Positions 29,118-38,822 of a stretch of DNA of 64,000 bases are shown here, piece after piece. This stretch comes from Prevotella pectinovora (GTDB lineage: Bacteria > Bacteroidota > Bacteroidia > Bacteroidales > Bacteroidaceae), in assembly GCF_000834015.1 (NCBI RefSeq), contig NZ_JXQI01000088.1, forward strand, positions 93,659 to 157,658, in the 5' to 3' direction. The stretch's first letter is position 1. Each line of letters begins with the position of its first letter. The translations under genes and the position numbers were made by a program. The notes under the pieces are model-generated. The model was given only the letters and a program-made list of their open reading frames with translations. It was not told the origin of the DNA and made no database searches.

Positions 29118-30140
29118 ATGAAAGATTTGGATTGGTCTAATTTAGGCTTTGGTTACAGAAAGACAGACTATAACGTGCGTTGCTACTATCGCGACGGCAA
29201 ATGGGGCGAGATTGAAGTCTGCTCCAGTGAATACGTTAATCTGCATATGGCAGCTACCTGTCTGCACTACGGACAGGAGGCATTCGAGGGACTCAAGGCA
29301 TTCCGCTGCCCGGACGGTAAGGTGCGCGTGTTCCGCATGGACGAGAACGCAGCCCGTCTGCAGTCTACATGCCGTGGCATCATGATGCCTGAGGTGTCTA
29401 CAGAGCTCTTCGAGGAGATGGTGGCAAAGGTGGTACGCCTCAACCAGGAGTACATCCCAACATACGAGAGCGGAGCATCGCTCTATATCCGTCCGCTGCT
29501 CATCGGAACAAGCGCCCAGGTAGGTGTTCACCCTGCAACAGAGTATGTGTTCATCATCTTCGTCACACCGGTAGGTCCATACTTCAAGGGCGGTTTCTCT
29601 ACCAACCCATACGTCATCGTACGCGAGTACGACCGTTCAGCTCCTCTCGGCACCGGTAAGTACAAGGTGGGTGGAAACTATGCAGCTTCTATGCAGGCCA
29701 ACCATCTGGCACACGAGAAGGGCTACGCTTGTGAGTTCTATCTCGACGCCAAGGAGAAGAAATACATGGACGAGTGTGGTGCTGCCAACTTCTTCGGTAT
29801 CAAGAACAACACCTACGTTACTCCTAAGTCAACATCTATCCTCCCTTCAATCACCAACAAGAGCCTCATGCAGCTCGCTGAGGACTTCGGTCTGAAGGTA
29901 GAGCGTCGCCCTATCCCGGAAGAGGAGCTGGAGACCTTCGAGGAGGCAGGAGCATGCGGAACAGCAGCCGTTATCAGCCCTATCTCTTATATCGACGACC
30001 TCGACACCGGCAAGCGCTACACATTCAGCAAGGATGGCAAGCCAGGTCCTATCTCACACAAGCTCTACACACATCTGCGCAACATCCAGTATGGTATCGA
30101 GCCTGACACACACGGATGGACTAAGGTGATTATCGACTAA
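29118..30140 (+). CDS. ilvE: branched-chain amino acid aminotransferase
   Basis: 340 residues, PLP fold-type IV, mitochondrial-type BCAT. It catalyses the last step of leucine, isoleucine and valine synthesis, and the reverse. GTGKYKVGGNYAAS supplies the Schiff-base lysine (K183, the K of KVGGNY). YGQEAFEGLKAFR and EAGACGTAAVISPI are further family motifs. The length is normal. A TAAATTTG -7 box at 29091-29098 is 20 bp before the ATG, with no matching -33. It appears monocistronic; the 280-bp gap upstream holds no gene. Confidence 0.95.
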   Translation: MKDLDWSNLGFGYRKTDYNVRCYYRDGKWGEIEVCSSEYVNLHMAATCLHYGQEAFEGLKAFRCPDGKVRVFRMDENAARLQSTCRGIMMPEVSTELFEEMVAKVVRLNQEYIPTYESGASLYIRPLLIGTSAQVGVHPATEYVFIIFVTPVGPYFKGGFSTNPYVIVREYDRSAPLGTGKYKVGGNYAASMQANHLAHEKGYACEFYLDAKEKKYMDECGAANFFGIKNNTYVTPKSTSILPSITNKSLMQLAEDFGLKVERRPIPEEELETFEEAGACGTAAVISPISYIDDLDTGKRYTFSKDGKPGPISHKLYTHLRNIQYGIEPDTHGWTKVIID

Positions 30141-30183
30141 GATAAAGTATAGATAATTCGATATACTCTCAAGGCAAAAATAC

Positions 30184-30405
30184 ATGAGGCAGGAATTTGG
30201 TAGATGGTTCTTGGATGTGGCGAAATATATTTTGACTGCATTGTTGTTATCTTCTTTCTTCGGAGAGATGAACAATATATACTACACAATTCTCGCTTTT
30301 TGTATTTTTGCCTTGTGTTTATTAGTAGGGGCTTTGTTGTTAAACCCAAATCTTTCATTAGGGCTTGCTTGGATTTTGTTTTTTAGAAGAGTGGATTTAG
30401 TTTGA
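30184..30405 (+). CDS. small two-helix membrane protein (DUF6722-like), tail supplied by a MITE
   Basis: 73 residues. MRQEFGRWFLDVAKYILTAL and a second hydrophobic stretch (YYTILAFCIFALCLLVGALLL) match a small Bacteroidetes inner-membrane family I recall as DUF6722. From 30343 on (the last ~20 residues, NPNLSLGLAWILFFRR...) the reading frame is inside MITE copy C, so the original C-terminus has been replaced. Function is unknown. It lies between ilvE and trmB. Confidence 0.55.
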   Translation: MRQEFGRWFLDVAKYILTALLLSSFFGEMNNIYYTILAFCIFALCLLVGALLLNPNLSLGLAWILFFRRVDLV

Positions 30406-30528
30406 CTTTTAATGAGTAATAGCGAGCTATTGCGAATTAAAAACAAGCAAAAGACGCCTTATAAAAATCAAAAGACAACAAGCAGTAATTAAAAACCAAA
30501 CTAAACGTCCTAATGATAGTTTTGGGTT
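30343..30528 (+). mobile_element. MITE-like element, copy C
   Basis: A 186-bp copy, same orientation as B. TTAAACCC at the left and GGGTTAA at the right; the termini are less perfect (ATCTTTCATTAGGG against CCTAATGATAGTTTT). It cuts into the 3' end of the small membrane-protein gene. Confidence 0.82.
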
Positions 30529-30541
30529 AACGGAAAAGATT

Positions 30542-30646
30542 ATGATAAAACTATTGACAGTAGGTCTGATGGTCGTTTTCGCAATAATAGTGGCCCTCGT
30601 CACAATAAAAAAAGAAGAAAAGGACCAAACGCGGACAAAGCGTTGA
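30542..30646 (+). CDS. 34-residue hydrophobic ORF, possible displaced C-terminus
   Basis: MIKLLTVGLMVVFAIIVALV followed by TIKKEEKDQTRTKR and a stop: one membrane helix and a charged tail. It may be a genuine mini-protein or the original end of the gene interrupted by the MITE. It starts 14 bp after the element and ends 26 bp before trmB. Confidence 0.35.
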   Translation: MIKLLTVGLMVVFAIIVALVTIKKEEKDQTRTKR

Positions 30647-30672
30647 ACACTGAACCACGTACAACATCATAA

Positions 30673-31443
30673 ATGAGTAAAGGAAAACTACAGAAATTCG
30701 CAGAGATGGAGACATTCAAGAATGTCTTCCAGTATCCATATTCAGTAATCGAAAACGTGCCCTTTGAGATGAAGGGCAAATGGCGCGAGGAATATTTCCA
30801 CAACCAGAACCCCATTGTCCTGGAGCTGGGCTGTGGCAAGGGAGAATACACCGTGGGACTGGCACGCATGTTCCCCGACGTAAATTTCATCGGAGTCGAC
30901 ATCAAGGGAGCGCGCATGCACACCGGAGCAAAGCAGGCTCTGGAGGAAGGACTCCAAAATGCCGCTTTCCTGCGCACCAACATCGAGATAATCGACCGCT
31001 TCTTCGCCCCGGGCGAGGTGCAGGAGATATGGCTCACCTTCAGCGACCCGCAGATGAAGAATCCGCGCAAGCGTCTCTCCAGCACATACTTCATGGAGAG
31101 ATACCGCCGCTTCCTCGTAGACGGAGGACTCGTGCATCTGAAGACAGACTCCAACTTCCTTTTCACATACACCAGACTCATGGTGGAGAAAAACGCACTG
31201 CCGGTATTGATGCAGACCGAAGACCTCTACCACGACCAGTCGCTCGACGACGACACCCGTTCTATCCTCTCCATCCACACATATTATGAAAACCAGTGGA
31301 TAGACCGCGGACTGAACATCAAATACCTCAAATTCCGTCTGCCGGCCGCCGGCACTCTCGAAGAGTCTGACGTGGAAATCCCGCTCGACGAATACCGCAG
31401 CTACAAGCGCACGAAGCGTAGCGGAAAGGATTCGGCAAAGTGA
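30673..31443 (+). CDS. trmB: tRNA (guanine-N7-)-methyltransferase
   Basis: 256 residues. It methylates G46 in the tRNA variable loop using S-adenosylmethionine. [16 protein letters not shown] is the SAM-binding motif [17 protein letters not shown] and [17 protein letters not shown] (the family's DP-x-x-K-x-R-H-like segment, here with RKRL) are clear. The N-terminal ~30 residues are the usual short extension. It is co-directional with mrp 200 bp downstream, which has its own promoter. Confidence 0.93.
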   Translation: MSKGKLQKFAEMETFKNVFQYPYSVIENVPFEMKGKWREEYFHNQNPIVLELGCGKGEYTVGLARMFPDVNFIGVDIKGARMHTGAKQALEEGLQNAAFLRTNIEIIDRFFAPGEVQEIWLTFSDPQMKNPRKRLSSTYFMERYRRFLVDGGLVHLKTDSNFLFTYTRLMVEKNALPVLMQTEDLYHDQSLDDDTRSILSIHTYYENQWIDRGLNIKYLKFRLPAAGTLEESDVEIPLDEYRSYKRTKRSGKDSAK

Positions 31444-31455
31444 CCCATCTATATT

Positions 31456-31486
31456 TTGCAGGATAAATAAAAAAACGCTAACTTTG
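31456..31486 (+). promoter_or_regulatory. promoter of mrp
   Basis: TTG at 31456-31458, a 20-bp spacer, and TAACTTTG at 31479-31486. It gives a leader of ~160 nt before the mrp ATG at 31651. Confidence 0.75.
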
Positions 31487-31650
31487 CAGTGACGTCTGTG
31501 AGGTTGGCGCTTTTTCGTATGGCGACAGTCTGCGGCGCCTGCCGTTTCGCGGCATTCCCGGCGTGGCATCCCCGTTTAGTGTGGGGCGTGTCAGCGGCGC
31601 GGTCAGTCTGCTATGCGGTTATCTTCAATGAAAATAAATTCAAGACAGAA

Positions 31651-32775
31651 ATGACATTATATCCTAAACTCATTACCGATGCGTTGCAGACCGTGACGTA
31701 TCCAGGCACCAAGAAGAATCTCATCGAGAGCGAGATGCTCGCCGACGACGTGCGTATCGCCGGCAGCAGCGTGTCGTTCACGCTCATCTTCCCCCGCGAC
31801 ACCGACCCGTTCCTGAAATCCACAGTCAAGGCTGCCGAGGCTGCCATCCGTTATGCTGTGAGCCAGCACGAAGGCGACGACTCCGGCAAGGAGATGACCA
31901 TCGACATCAAACTGGAATATAAGTCCAAGCCGCGCCCTGAAGTGGGCAAGCTGCTCCCGGAGGTGAAAAACGTCATCGCCGTAAGCTCCGGAAAGGGCGG
32001 AGTGGGCAAGAGCACCGTGTCGGCAAACCTCGCCATCTCGCTCGCCCGTCTGGGCTACAAGGTGGGACTGCTCGACACCGACATCTTCGGTCCGTCGATG
32101 CCAAAGATGTTTGATGTTGAGGACGAGCGTCCGTATGCCGTGCCGGTGGACGGCCGCCAACTCATCCAGCCGATAGAGAAATATGGAGTGAAGCTCCTGA
32201 GCATCGGATTCTTCGTGAATCCCGACACCGCAACGCTGTGGCGAGGCGGTATGGCATCCAATGCCCTGAAGCAGCTCATCGCCGACGCCAACTGGGGCGA
32301 CCTCGACTATTTCGTCCTCGACACGCCGCCGGGCACCAGCGACATCCATCTCACTCTGCTCCAGACCCTCGCCATCACGGGAGCCGTGATTGTGAGCACT
32401 CCGCAGAGCGTTGCCCTCGCCGACGCCCGCAAGGGTATCGACATGTATCGCAACGACAAGGTGAACGTGCCCATCCTCGGAATGGTGGAGAACATGGCAT
32501 GGTTTACTCCTGCCGAACTGCCAGAAAACAAATACTACATCTTCGGCAAGGAGGGCTGCAAGAAATTGGCTGAAGAGCTCAATATCCCGCTGCTCGCACA
32601 GATTCCTCTCGTGCAGAGCATCTGTGAGGACGGCGACAAGGGAATGCCGGCGGCTTGCCATCCGGAGAGCATCACCGGACAGGCGTTCCTCAATCTCGCA
32701 CAGGCAGTGGTGACAATGGTAAACCGCCGCAACCGCGAGCAGCCCAAGACCAAGATCGTGCCCGTGAAGGAGTGA
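31651..32775 (+). CDS. mrp: Mrp/NBP35-family iron-sulfur carrier ATPase
   Basis: 374 residues. An N-terminal DUF59-like domain (MTLYPKLITDALQTVTYPGT) is followed by a P-loop with the deviant Walker A SSGKGGVGKST (~112-122), LLDTDIFGPSMP, and FVLDTPPGTSDIHL. It carries or inserts Fe-S clusters. The usual CxxC near residue 290 is absent; the segment reads NMAWFTPAELPENKYYIFG, as I recall for Bacteroidetes homologues. The frame is open further upstream to ~31489, but that extension crosses the promoter and has no family likeness, so 31651 is used. Confidence 0.9.
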   Translation: MTLYPKLITDALQTVTYPGTKKNLIESEMLADDVRIAGSSVSFTLIFPRDTDPFLKSTVKAAEAAIRYAVSQHEGDDSGKEMTIDIKLEYKSKPRPEVGKLLPEVKNVIAVSSGKGGVGKSTVSANLAISLARLGYKVGLLDTDIFGPSMPKMFDVEDERPYAVPVDGRQLIQPIEKYGVKLLSIGFFVNPDTATLWRGGMASNALKQLIADANWGDLDYFVLDTPPGTSDIHLTLLQTLAITGAVIVSTPQSVALADARKGIDMYRNDKVNVPILGMVENMAWFTPAELPENKYYIFGKEGCKKLAEELNIPLLAQIPLVQSICEDGDKGMPAACHPESITGQAFLNLAQAVVTMVNRRNREQPKTKIVPVKE

Positions 32776-32913
32776 CGGCTTCCCCACCCGGTATGCCTCG
32801 GGGCAGAAGGGAGGGGAAGTGGAATGAGAACTGAAATACTGTGCAGACAGTAATGAAAACCCGATATGCGGTCTGATGACCGTTCTATAATCAAGCAGGG
32901 AGGATACGAGATC

Positions 32914-34473
32914 ATGACCCAAAGAAGATATCCCATAGGAATACAGACGTTCAGCAAAATCAGAGAGAACGATATGTTGTATATAGACAAGACGGAGTAT
33001 ATATACAACATGGCACATGCTGCCGGAACGTATTATTTCCTCAGCCGTCCGCGACGCTTCGGCAAGTCGCTTCTCGTATCCACCATGCAGAGCTATTTCG
33101 AGGGAAGGCGAGACCTCTTCAGAGGACTGGCGATAGAGAAGCTGGAAAAGGAATGGACGGAATATCCCGTTGTCCTTCTCAGCATGGCAGGGGCCAAACA
33201 CATGGATGTGGAGGGACTGCAGGAGTATCTGCTATATATACTGAAGGTGAATGAGGAACGCTTCGGAGTGGAATTCCATTCCGCGGCGCCCAATCTCAGG
33301 CTGACAAACCTCATCATGGCTGTTTATGAGAAGACCGGGCGACAGGTGGTGGTGCTTATCGACGAATACGACGCCCCGCTCCTCGATGTGGCGCATGAAG
33401 AGTCACAACTCGTGGCGATGCGCGACATCATGCGCAATTTCTACAGTCCGCTCAAAGACTGCGACCCATATCTGCGCTTCGTCTTCCTCACCGGCATCAC
33501 GAAATTCTCGCAGCTCAGCATCTTCAGCGAACTGAACAATATCAGCAACATCTCCATGAAGGATGACTATGCCGGCATTTGCGGCATAACGGAAACGGAA
33601 CTGTTGGACGACATGCAGGACGGCATCGACGGTCTGGCTCAGGCCAACGAGCTGACGCCGCGGCAGGTGGTGGCAAAGCTGAAGGAGAATTACGACGGCT
33701 ACCATTTCTCGGCGCATTCGCCGGGAGTGTTCAATCCCTTCAGCCTGCTCAGCAGCCTCGCCAACAAAGACTTCGATTCCTACTGGTTCGCATCGGGCAC
33801 ACCCACATATCTCGTCAATATGTTGCAGAGATTCAATGTGCAGCCGGCGAGCCTGCAGCGGATGTGTGCCAAGTCGTCGGCTTTCGACTCGCCGACGGAA
33901 ACCATGAAGACCATCACGCCGCTGCTCTATCAGAGCGGCTATATCACCATCAAGGGCTACGACAAGATAAGCCAGCTATACACCCTCGACCTGCCTAACA
34001 AGGAGGTGAAGGTGGGGCTCTTCGAGAGTCTGCTGCCCAACTATCTCGACGGCTCGTATGCCGAGCAGGGTGATGTGGCGATAGCCCGGATGTCGGTGCT
34101 CATCCGTCAGAACGACATCGACGGTGCCTTGAGGCTGCTGCAGACATTCCTCGCCACGGTGCCATACTGCAACGTGACAAATCATGAGGGGCATTATCAG
34201 CAGATGCTTTTCATCATCTTCACGCTGCTCACTCATTATGTGGTGGATGTGGAGGTGCACACGCCAAAGGGCAGGGTGGATATCGTGATGCTGACTGCCG
34301 ACCGCCTTTACCTGATAGAACTGAAACTCAACAAGGATGCCGATGCTGCCATGAAGCAGATAGACCTGAAGAACTATGCCGAGCGCTTTGCCCTTTCTGG
34401 CAAACTGATTACTAAGGTGGGCATCAATTTCGACTCTTCCGTCGGCAATATCACCGACTGGCGGATAGCCTGA
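32914..34473 (+). CDS. AAA-ATPase-like / PDDEXK_9 fusion protein
   Basis: 519 residues. It begins RRYPIGIQTFSKIRENDMLY-like, the hallmark start of the AAA-ATPase_like (PF09820) family. The P-loop region is FLSRPRRFGKSLL (~38-50), Walker B VVLIDEYDAPL. The C-terminal domain holds GRVDIVML...YLIELKLNK, the D...ExK of PDDEXK_9. These genes are found in many copies in Bacteroidetes genomes and their role is unknown; multi-copy, patchy distribution suggests selfish or defence behaviour. The start at 32914 matches the family N-terminus and follows GGAGG, an unusual good ribosome-binding site here. Confidence 0.88.
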   Translation: MTQRRYPIGIQTFSKIRENDMLYIDKTEYIYNMAHAAGTYYFLSRPRRFGKSLLVSTMQSYFEGRRDLFRGLAIEKLEKEWTEYPVVLLSMAGAKHMDVEGLQEYLLYILKVNEERFGVEFHSAAPNLRLTNLIMAVYEKTGRQVVVLIDEYDAPLLDVAHEESQLVAMRDIMRNFYSPLKDCDPYLRFVFLTGITKFSQLSIFSELNNISNISMKDDYAGICGITETELLDDMQDGIDGLAQANELTPRQVVAKLKENYDGYHFSAHSPGVFNPFSLLSSLANKDFDSYWFASGTPTYLVNMLQRFNVQPASLQRMCAKSSAFDSPTETMKTITPLLYQSGYITIKGYDKISQLYTLDLPNKEVKVGLFESLLPNYLDGSYAEQGDVAIARMSVLIRQNDIDGALRLLQTFLATVPYCNVTNHEGHYQQMLFIIFTLLTHYVVDVEVHTPKGRVDIVMLTADRLYLIELKLNKDADAAMKQIDLKNYAERFALSGKLITKVGINFDSSVGNITDWRIA

Positions 34474-34663
34474 CCTGTTGTTCTTTTTACCGATTGTCGG
34501 ATAGCCAGGCTTCCATGTTGTTCTATTTTTCCTTAAAACCCTATAATTTTATGTTAGTTAAATATTAAGTAACGTAATTTTTTTCAGTCGTTGCTAAAAA
34601 GAAAGTAAATTTGCAAAATGGAAAGACAGGCTTTTATTTAGTAGCAATTTAAACATCAGCAAT

Positions 34664-35542
34664 ATGAACAAGAAAGTATTGATACCATTGGTAGTAGTGG
34701 GAGTGCTGCTCCTCGGCGGAATAGCTTATCTCACGATGAGTCTGCAGAAAGAGAAACAGGCTAACAAGGCTATGCAGGAGCTCGCCGAGATGGACAAGAA
34801 AGAGATGGAGAACGAATACCAGCAGTTTGCCGACCAGTATTCGGAGATGAAGACACGCATCAACAACGATTCCATCGTGGCACAGCTCACCCGCGAACAG
34901 GAGCGCACCGAAGCCCTGCTGCAGGAACTCAAAAACGTGAAGAGCAGTGACGCTCGCGAGATAGCACGCCTCAAGAAAGAGCTTGCCACATGCCGTGCCG
35001 TAATCCGCAGCTACGTGCTCGAGATCGACTCCCTCAATCGTCTCAATCAGAACCTCACAGCTGAGAACACCCGTGTGAAGGGACAGTATGAGGAGGCAAC
35101 CCGACAGATCGAAGGTCTCAACTCCGACAAGGCATCACTCTCTGAGAAGGTGGCAATCGCCGCACAGCTCGACGCCACCGGCATCACCATGGGAGCCAAG
35201 AAGAAAAACGGAGCCAAGAAGAACGTGAAGAAAATCAAGGACGCCAAGCTCATCACCGTGGGATTCACCATAACACGAAACGTTACAGCCCAGAACGGCA
35301 AGCGCCAGCTCTATGTCAGAATCACCACACCGGCTGGTGGAGTGATGGGAGCCAGCGGATCGTTCAAGTATGAAAACCGTTCGCTGCAATACACCATGGC
35401 GAAGACCATCGAATATACCGGCAACGAGACTCCGGTGACTATGTACTGGAACGTGAGCGAGACTCTCAACCCCGGCACATACAGTGTGAGCGTATTCGCC
35501 GACGGCAACCTCATCGGACAGCGCAACTTCACATTCAAATAA
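34664..35542 (+). CDS. membrane-anchored coiled-coil protein of unknown function
   Basis: 292 residues. An uncleaved-looking N-terminal helix (VLIPLVVVGVLLLGGIAYLT) is followed by a coiled coil to ~residue 165, a lysine-rich linker (KKKNGAKKNVKKIKD) and a C-terminal beta domain of ~110 residues (FTITRNVTAQNGKRQLYVRI...NFTFK). It is probably periplasmic and anchored in the inner membrane. A TAAATTTG -7 box lies at 34606-34613. I do not recognise the family. It precedes the tolC-type gene by ~110 bp, but no functional link is evident. Confidence 0.7.
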   Translation: MNKKVLIPLVVVGVLLLGGIAYLTMSLQKEKQANKAMQELAEMDKKEMENEYQQFADQYSEMKTRINNDSIVAQLTREQERTEALLQELKNVKSSDAREIARLKKELATCRAVIRSYVLEIDSLNRLNQNLTAENTRVKGQYEEATRQIEGLNSDKASLSEKVAIAAQLDATGITMGAKKKNGAKKNVKKIKDAKLITVGFTITRNVTAQNGKRQLYVRITTPAGGVMGASGSFKYENRSLQYTMAKTIEYTGNETPVTMYWNVSETLNPGTYSVSVFADGNLIGQRNFTFK

Positions 35543-35545
35543 TGA

Positions 35546-35581
35546 GTAGACAAGTAGACACAAGATACGAGTAAACAAGGA
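35546..35581. repeat. 35-bp repeat, inverted copy at 62416-62451
   Basis: AGTAGACAAGTAGACACAAG then ATACGAGTAAACAAGG. Its reverse complement reappears after hsdR with a 2-base deletion. A run of GTCAACTTGTCAACTT follows here at ~35605-35632. These GTAGAC/GTCAAC strings are common Prevotella-type intergenic repeats. Confidence 0.75.
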
Positions 35582-35651
35582 GTCCGCACTGCTAATTTCC
35601 TCGTCAACTCGTCAACTTGTCAACTTGTCAACTTGCGATAATTATATCATA

Positions 35652-37142
35652 ATGAACAGATTAAAAGCAACGATAGTCCTCTCCCTCCTCACCGCAACTG
35701 CTGTGGCTCAGGAGACGGACCATCACGAAACACAACACACAATAGAGTGTGAGGCGCGTGTGGCGTCGCCCCAGGTGCAGGCAGCACGCAGGGTGATGGC
35801 CGGCGGACCGCTCTCTCTGCAGACCTGCCGCGACATGGCGTTGGGCTACAACAAGACGCTCGCATCTAAACGCGTGCAGCGAGAGATGGCGGCACAGATG
35901 AGAAAGTCGGCACGCACGAAATATCTGCCGAGCCTCGATGTGATGGGTGGTGCGATATTCTCAAGCCGTGAGATTTCCATCCTCAACAACACCCAGAAGT
36001 CCACACTCAAGAACATCGGCACCTCGCTCGGCGGACTGCTCGGCATCAGCGACCCCAAACTGCAGGGAACGCTGAACCATCTGGGACAGGATGTGGTGGA
36101 CGGCTTCCGCACCAACAACCGCGCCATGTATATGGCTTCGGCAATGGTGACGCAGCCGATATATATGGGTGGAGCCATCACGGCGGCAAACAATATCGCC
36201 GACATCAACGAGAAGATGGCTGCCGTAAACGAGGAACTGGCACGCCAGAACACGCTGCAGAACATCGACCAGACTTACTGGACCGTGGTGTCGCTCCGCC
36301 ATAAACTCAACCTCGCCAACAGCTTCCTGCAGCTCGTGCAGAAACTCGACGACGATGTGCAGAAGATGATCACGGCGGGAGTGGCAACCAAGGCTGACGG
36401 ACTCAAGGTCAGCGTGAAGGTGAACGAGGCGGAGATGGCGGTGACGCAGGTGGAAGACGGTCTCTCCCTTGCCAAGATGCTCCTCTGCCAGACCTGCGGA
36501 ATGCCTGTGGAGTCTGACATCACGCTTGCTGACGAGGCGGCTTCGGCTATCGCCATCGAAGAGGATTCGGTAAACGGTGCCGACACCGTGGCATACTGGT
36601 ATCGCCCCGAACTGGAACTGCTCTCCAATACCGTGGACATCAGCCGCCAGGCAACGAAACTCGCCAGGGCTTCCTATCTGCCGCAGGTGCTCCTCTCGGG
36701 AGGATACCTCATGACAAACCCTAACGTGTACGACGGATTCACAAGGAAGTTCGCCGGCGTCTGGAACGTGGGCGTGGTGGTACGCATCCCCGTATGGCAC
36801 TGGATGGACGGCACTTACAAGGTGCGCGCCGCCAAGGCTGCCACTACGATTGCCGAACTCGAACTCGCCGAGACGCAAGAGAAGGTGGACCTCCAGGTGA
36901 GCCAGTGCAGCTTCAAGCTCAAGGAGGCACGTAAGAAATATGCTATGGCGACGAAAAACGTGGACAAGGCGGAGGAGAACCTTCGCTGTGCCAACGTGGG
37001 ATTCAAGGAGGGTGTGCTCCAGACCACTGATGTGATGGAGGCGCAGACCGCATGGATGCAGGCGCAGTCGCAGAAAATAGACTCCGAGGTGGAGATAAAG
37101 ATTGCCCAGGTGAACCTCAAGAAAGCTATCGGACAGATGTAG
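35652..37142 (+). CDS. TolC-family outer-membrane efflux protein
   Basis: 496 residues with a signal peptide (LKATIVLSLLTATAVAQ). Two outer-membrane-efflux repeats follow with long helices; LSLQTCRDMALGYNKTL near residue 60 and a C-terminal half ending VEIKIAQVNLKKAIGQ are typical. It forms the trimeric outer-membrane channel of a type I or ABC/RND-like exporter. The start at 35652 is chosen over an upstream in-frame codon because the signal peptide begins there. The HlyD-type adaptor gene follows, but 625 bp of repeats and a MITE lie between. Confidence 0.92.
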   Translation: MNRLKATIVLSLLTATAVAQETDHHETQHTIECEARVASPQVQAARRVMAGGPLSLQTCRDMALGYNKTLASKRVQREMAAQMRKSARTKYLPSLDVMGGAIFSSREISILNNTQKSTLKNIGTSLGGLLGISDPKLQGTLNHLGQDVVDGFRTNNRAMYMASAMVTQPIYMGGAITAANNIADINEKMAAVNEELARQNTLQNIDQTYWTVVSLRHKLNLANSFLQLVQKLDDDVQKMITAGVATKADGLKVSVKVNEAEMAVTQVEDGLSLAKMLLCQTCGMPVESDITLADEAASAIAIEEDSVNGADTVAYWYRPELELLSNTVDISRQATKLARASYLPQVLLSGGYLMTNPNVYDGFTRKFAGVWNVGVVVRIPVWHWMDGTYKVRAAKAATTIAELELAETQEKVDLQVSQCSFKLKEARKKYAMATKNVDKAEENLRCANVGFKEGVLQTTDVMEAQTAWMQAQSQKIDSEVEIKIAQVNLKKAIGQM

Positions 37143-37149
37143 GACTAAC

Positions 37150-37520
37150 CTCAAACCCATCCTGGCCTCAAACCCATCCTTGCCTCAAACCCATCCTAAC
37201 CTTCCCCAAGGGAAGGGACTGGTTACTACAGCTAATTGTCATCAGCCCCCTCTCGTTCTCCCCCGTAGGGGAGATGCTGGTTACTCCGTTTGCGGATAAG
37301 TAACTGATAATAAGGTATCTACAGACAATAGTCTGATAGCCGATGGTATCTGTCCCTCCCCTACGGGGGAGGCTAGGTGGGGGCTGTTGTTGATTTGCTG
37401 TAATCAAGATACAGAGTAACTTGTCCCTTCCCTTGGGGAAGGTTAGGATGGGTTTGAGAACGAGAGGGGGCTGAATTGATTGGCAGAGAAACTTGTCCCG
37501 TCCCTTTAGTGGAGGTTAGG
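37150..37520. repeat. composite palindromic repeat block 9
   Basis: It opens with AAACCCATCCT three times, then hairpin modules, an inverted core (TGCGGATAAGTAACTGATAA) with right arm and GTGGGGGCTG, then another CTTCCC..GGGAAGG module. It lies between the tolC-type gene and MITE copy D. Confidence 0.85.
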
Positions 37521-37533
37521 AGAAGCTTCTTTT

Positions 37534-37719
37534 AACCCGAATCGGTCGTTAGGGCTTGCTTGGATTTTGTTTTTTAGAAGGATGGATTTTGTTTGGCTTT
37601 TAATGAGTAATAGCAAGCTATTGCGAATTAAAAACAAGCAAAAGACGCCTTATAAAAATCAAAAGACTGCAAGCAGTATTAAAATAATACATTGAACGGC
37701 CTAATGACCGTTTTGGGTT
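37534..37719 (+). mobile_element. MITE-like element, copy D
   Basis: A 186-bp copy; left end AACCCGAATCGGTCGTTAGG, right end CCTAATGACCGTTTTGGGTT, flanked by TTTT/TTTAA. It ends ~48 bp before the HlyD-type ATG and so sits where that gene's own promoter would be. Confidence 0.84.
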
Positions 37720-37767
37720 TAAGGAAAACCGATAGTGAGCTGAATTTTTGCAACATAAATAACAACA

Positions 37768-38751
37768 ATGGAAAATAAAGCACAAAAGAAAAGTATAGCA
37801 TTGGCAACCGCTGGATTCACGGCGGTTGTCGTATTGGCAGGGCTGATAGGCTATTTCACCCTCGGCAGCCAGCCCGACATCATTCAGGGTGAAGTGGAAG
37901 TGGCAGAATACAGGGTATCGAGCAAGGTGCCCGGCAGAATTCTCGAACTCAGAGTGAAAGAGGGCGACTACGTACATGTGGGCGACACCCTCGCCATCCT
38001 CGACGCTCCCGAAGTGGAGGCTAAGAAGGCACAGGCACTCGGAGCCGAAGATGCGGCATCGGCAATGAAAGACATGGCAGACAACGGCGCGCGCCAGCAG
38101 CAGATACAGGGTGCCTACGAACTCTGGCAGCAGGCAAAGGCGGGTCTCGACATCGCCAAGAAGACCTACGACCGTGTGCAGCGCCTCTTCGGCGAGGGAG
38201 TGATGAGCGCACAGAAGCGCGATGAGGCTTTCGCCGCATACAAGGCTTACGAGGCGCAGGAGAAGGCTGCCAAGAGCCAGTATGACATGGCCAAGGAGGG
38301 TGCACGCAAAGAGGAGCGCGCTGCCGCCGCCGCACAGGTGAGCCGTGCCCGTGGTGCAGTGCAGGAGGTGAACTCATACATCCACGAAACGGTGCAGATA
38401 GCACAGGTGGAGGGTGAGGTCAGCGACATCTATCCCAACGTGGGAGAACTCGTCGGAACCGGTTCGCCTATCATGAGCATATCGGTGATGAGCGACATGT
38501 GGGGAACCTTCAACGTGCGCGAAGACCAGCTCTCGGGCATGAAGGTGGGTTCTGAATTCACCGCCTATTCGCCAGCCTTCAAGAAAGACATCAAGATGAA
38601 GGTGTACTACCTCAAAGACCAGGGCAGCTACGCCGTGTGGAAGGCCACGAAGTCTAACGGACAATACGACCTCAAGACTTTCGAGGTGAAGGCGCGCCCA
38701 GTGGGCAAGACCGATGGTCTGCGTCCGGGAATGACGCTCGTGATAAAGTAA
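37768..38751 (+). CDS. HlyD-family membrane fusion protein
   Basis: 327 residues. One N-terminal membrane helix (TAGFTAVVVLAGLIGYFTL), a biotinyl-lipoyl-like half (YRVSSKVPGRILELRVKEGDYVHVGD), a coiled-coil hairpin (~85-210), then the second lipoyl half and beta-barrel (EVSDIYPNVGELVGTGSPI). It is the periplasmic adaptor linking the inner-membrane ABC-2 permeases encoded next to the TolC-type channel. ABC-2 permease genes follow at a 71-bp gap, so they form an operon. Confidence 0.92.
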   Translation: MENKAQKKSIALATAGFTAVVVLAGLIGYFTLGSQPDIIQGEVEVAEYRVSSKVPGRILELRVKEGDYVHVGDTLAILDAPEVEAKKAQALGAEDAASAMKDMADNGARQQQIQGAYELWQQAKAGLDIAKKTYDRVQRLFGEGVMSAQKRDEAFAAYKAYEAQEKAAKSQYDMAKEGARKEERAAAAAQVSRARGAVQEVNSYIHETVQIAQVEGEVSDIYPNVGELVGTGSPIMSISVMSDMWGTFNVREDQLSGMKVGSEFTAYSPAFKKDIKMKVYYLKDQGSYAVWKATKSNGQYDLKTFEVKARPVGKTDGLRPGMTLVIK

Positions 38752-38822
38752 TTGCCCCCCACACATCTCCCTCTCCATGTCTCTTCGGCAGCGGTGGGGG
38801 AGAAACCACAACCCGATATAAA

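Noticed and set aside
31657..33201. 514-residue minus-strand ORF
   Set aside because: Antisense to mrp and to the start of the next ATPase gene; no recognisable domain.
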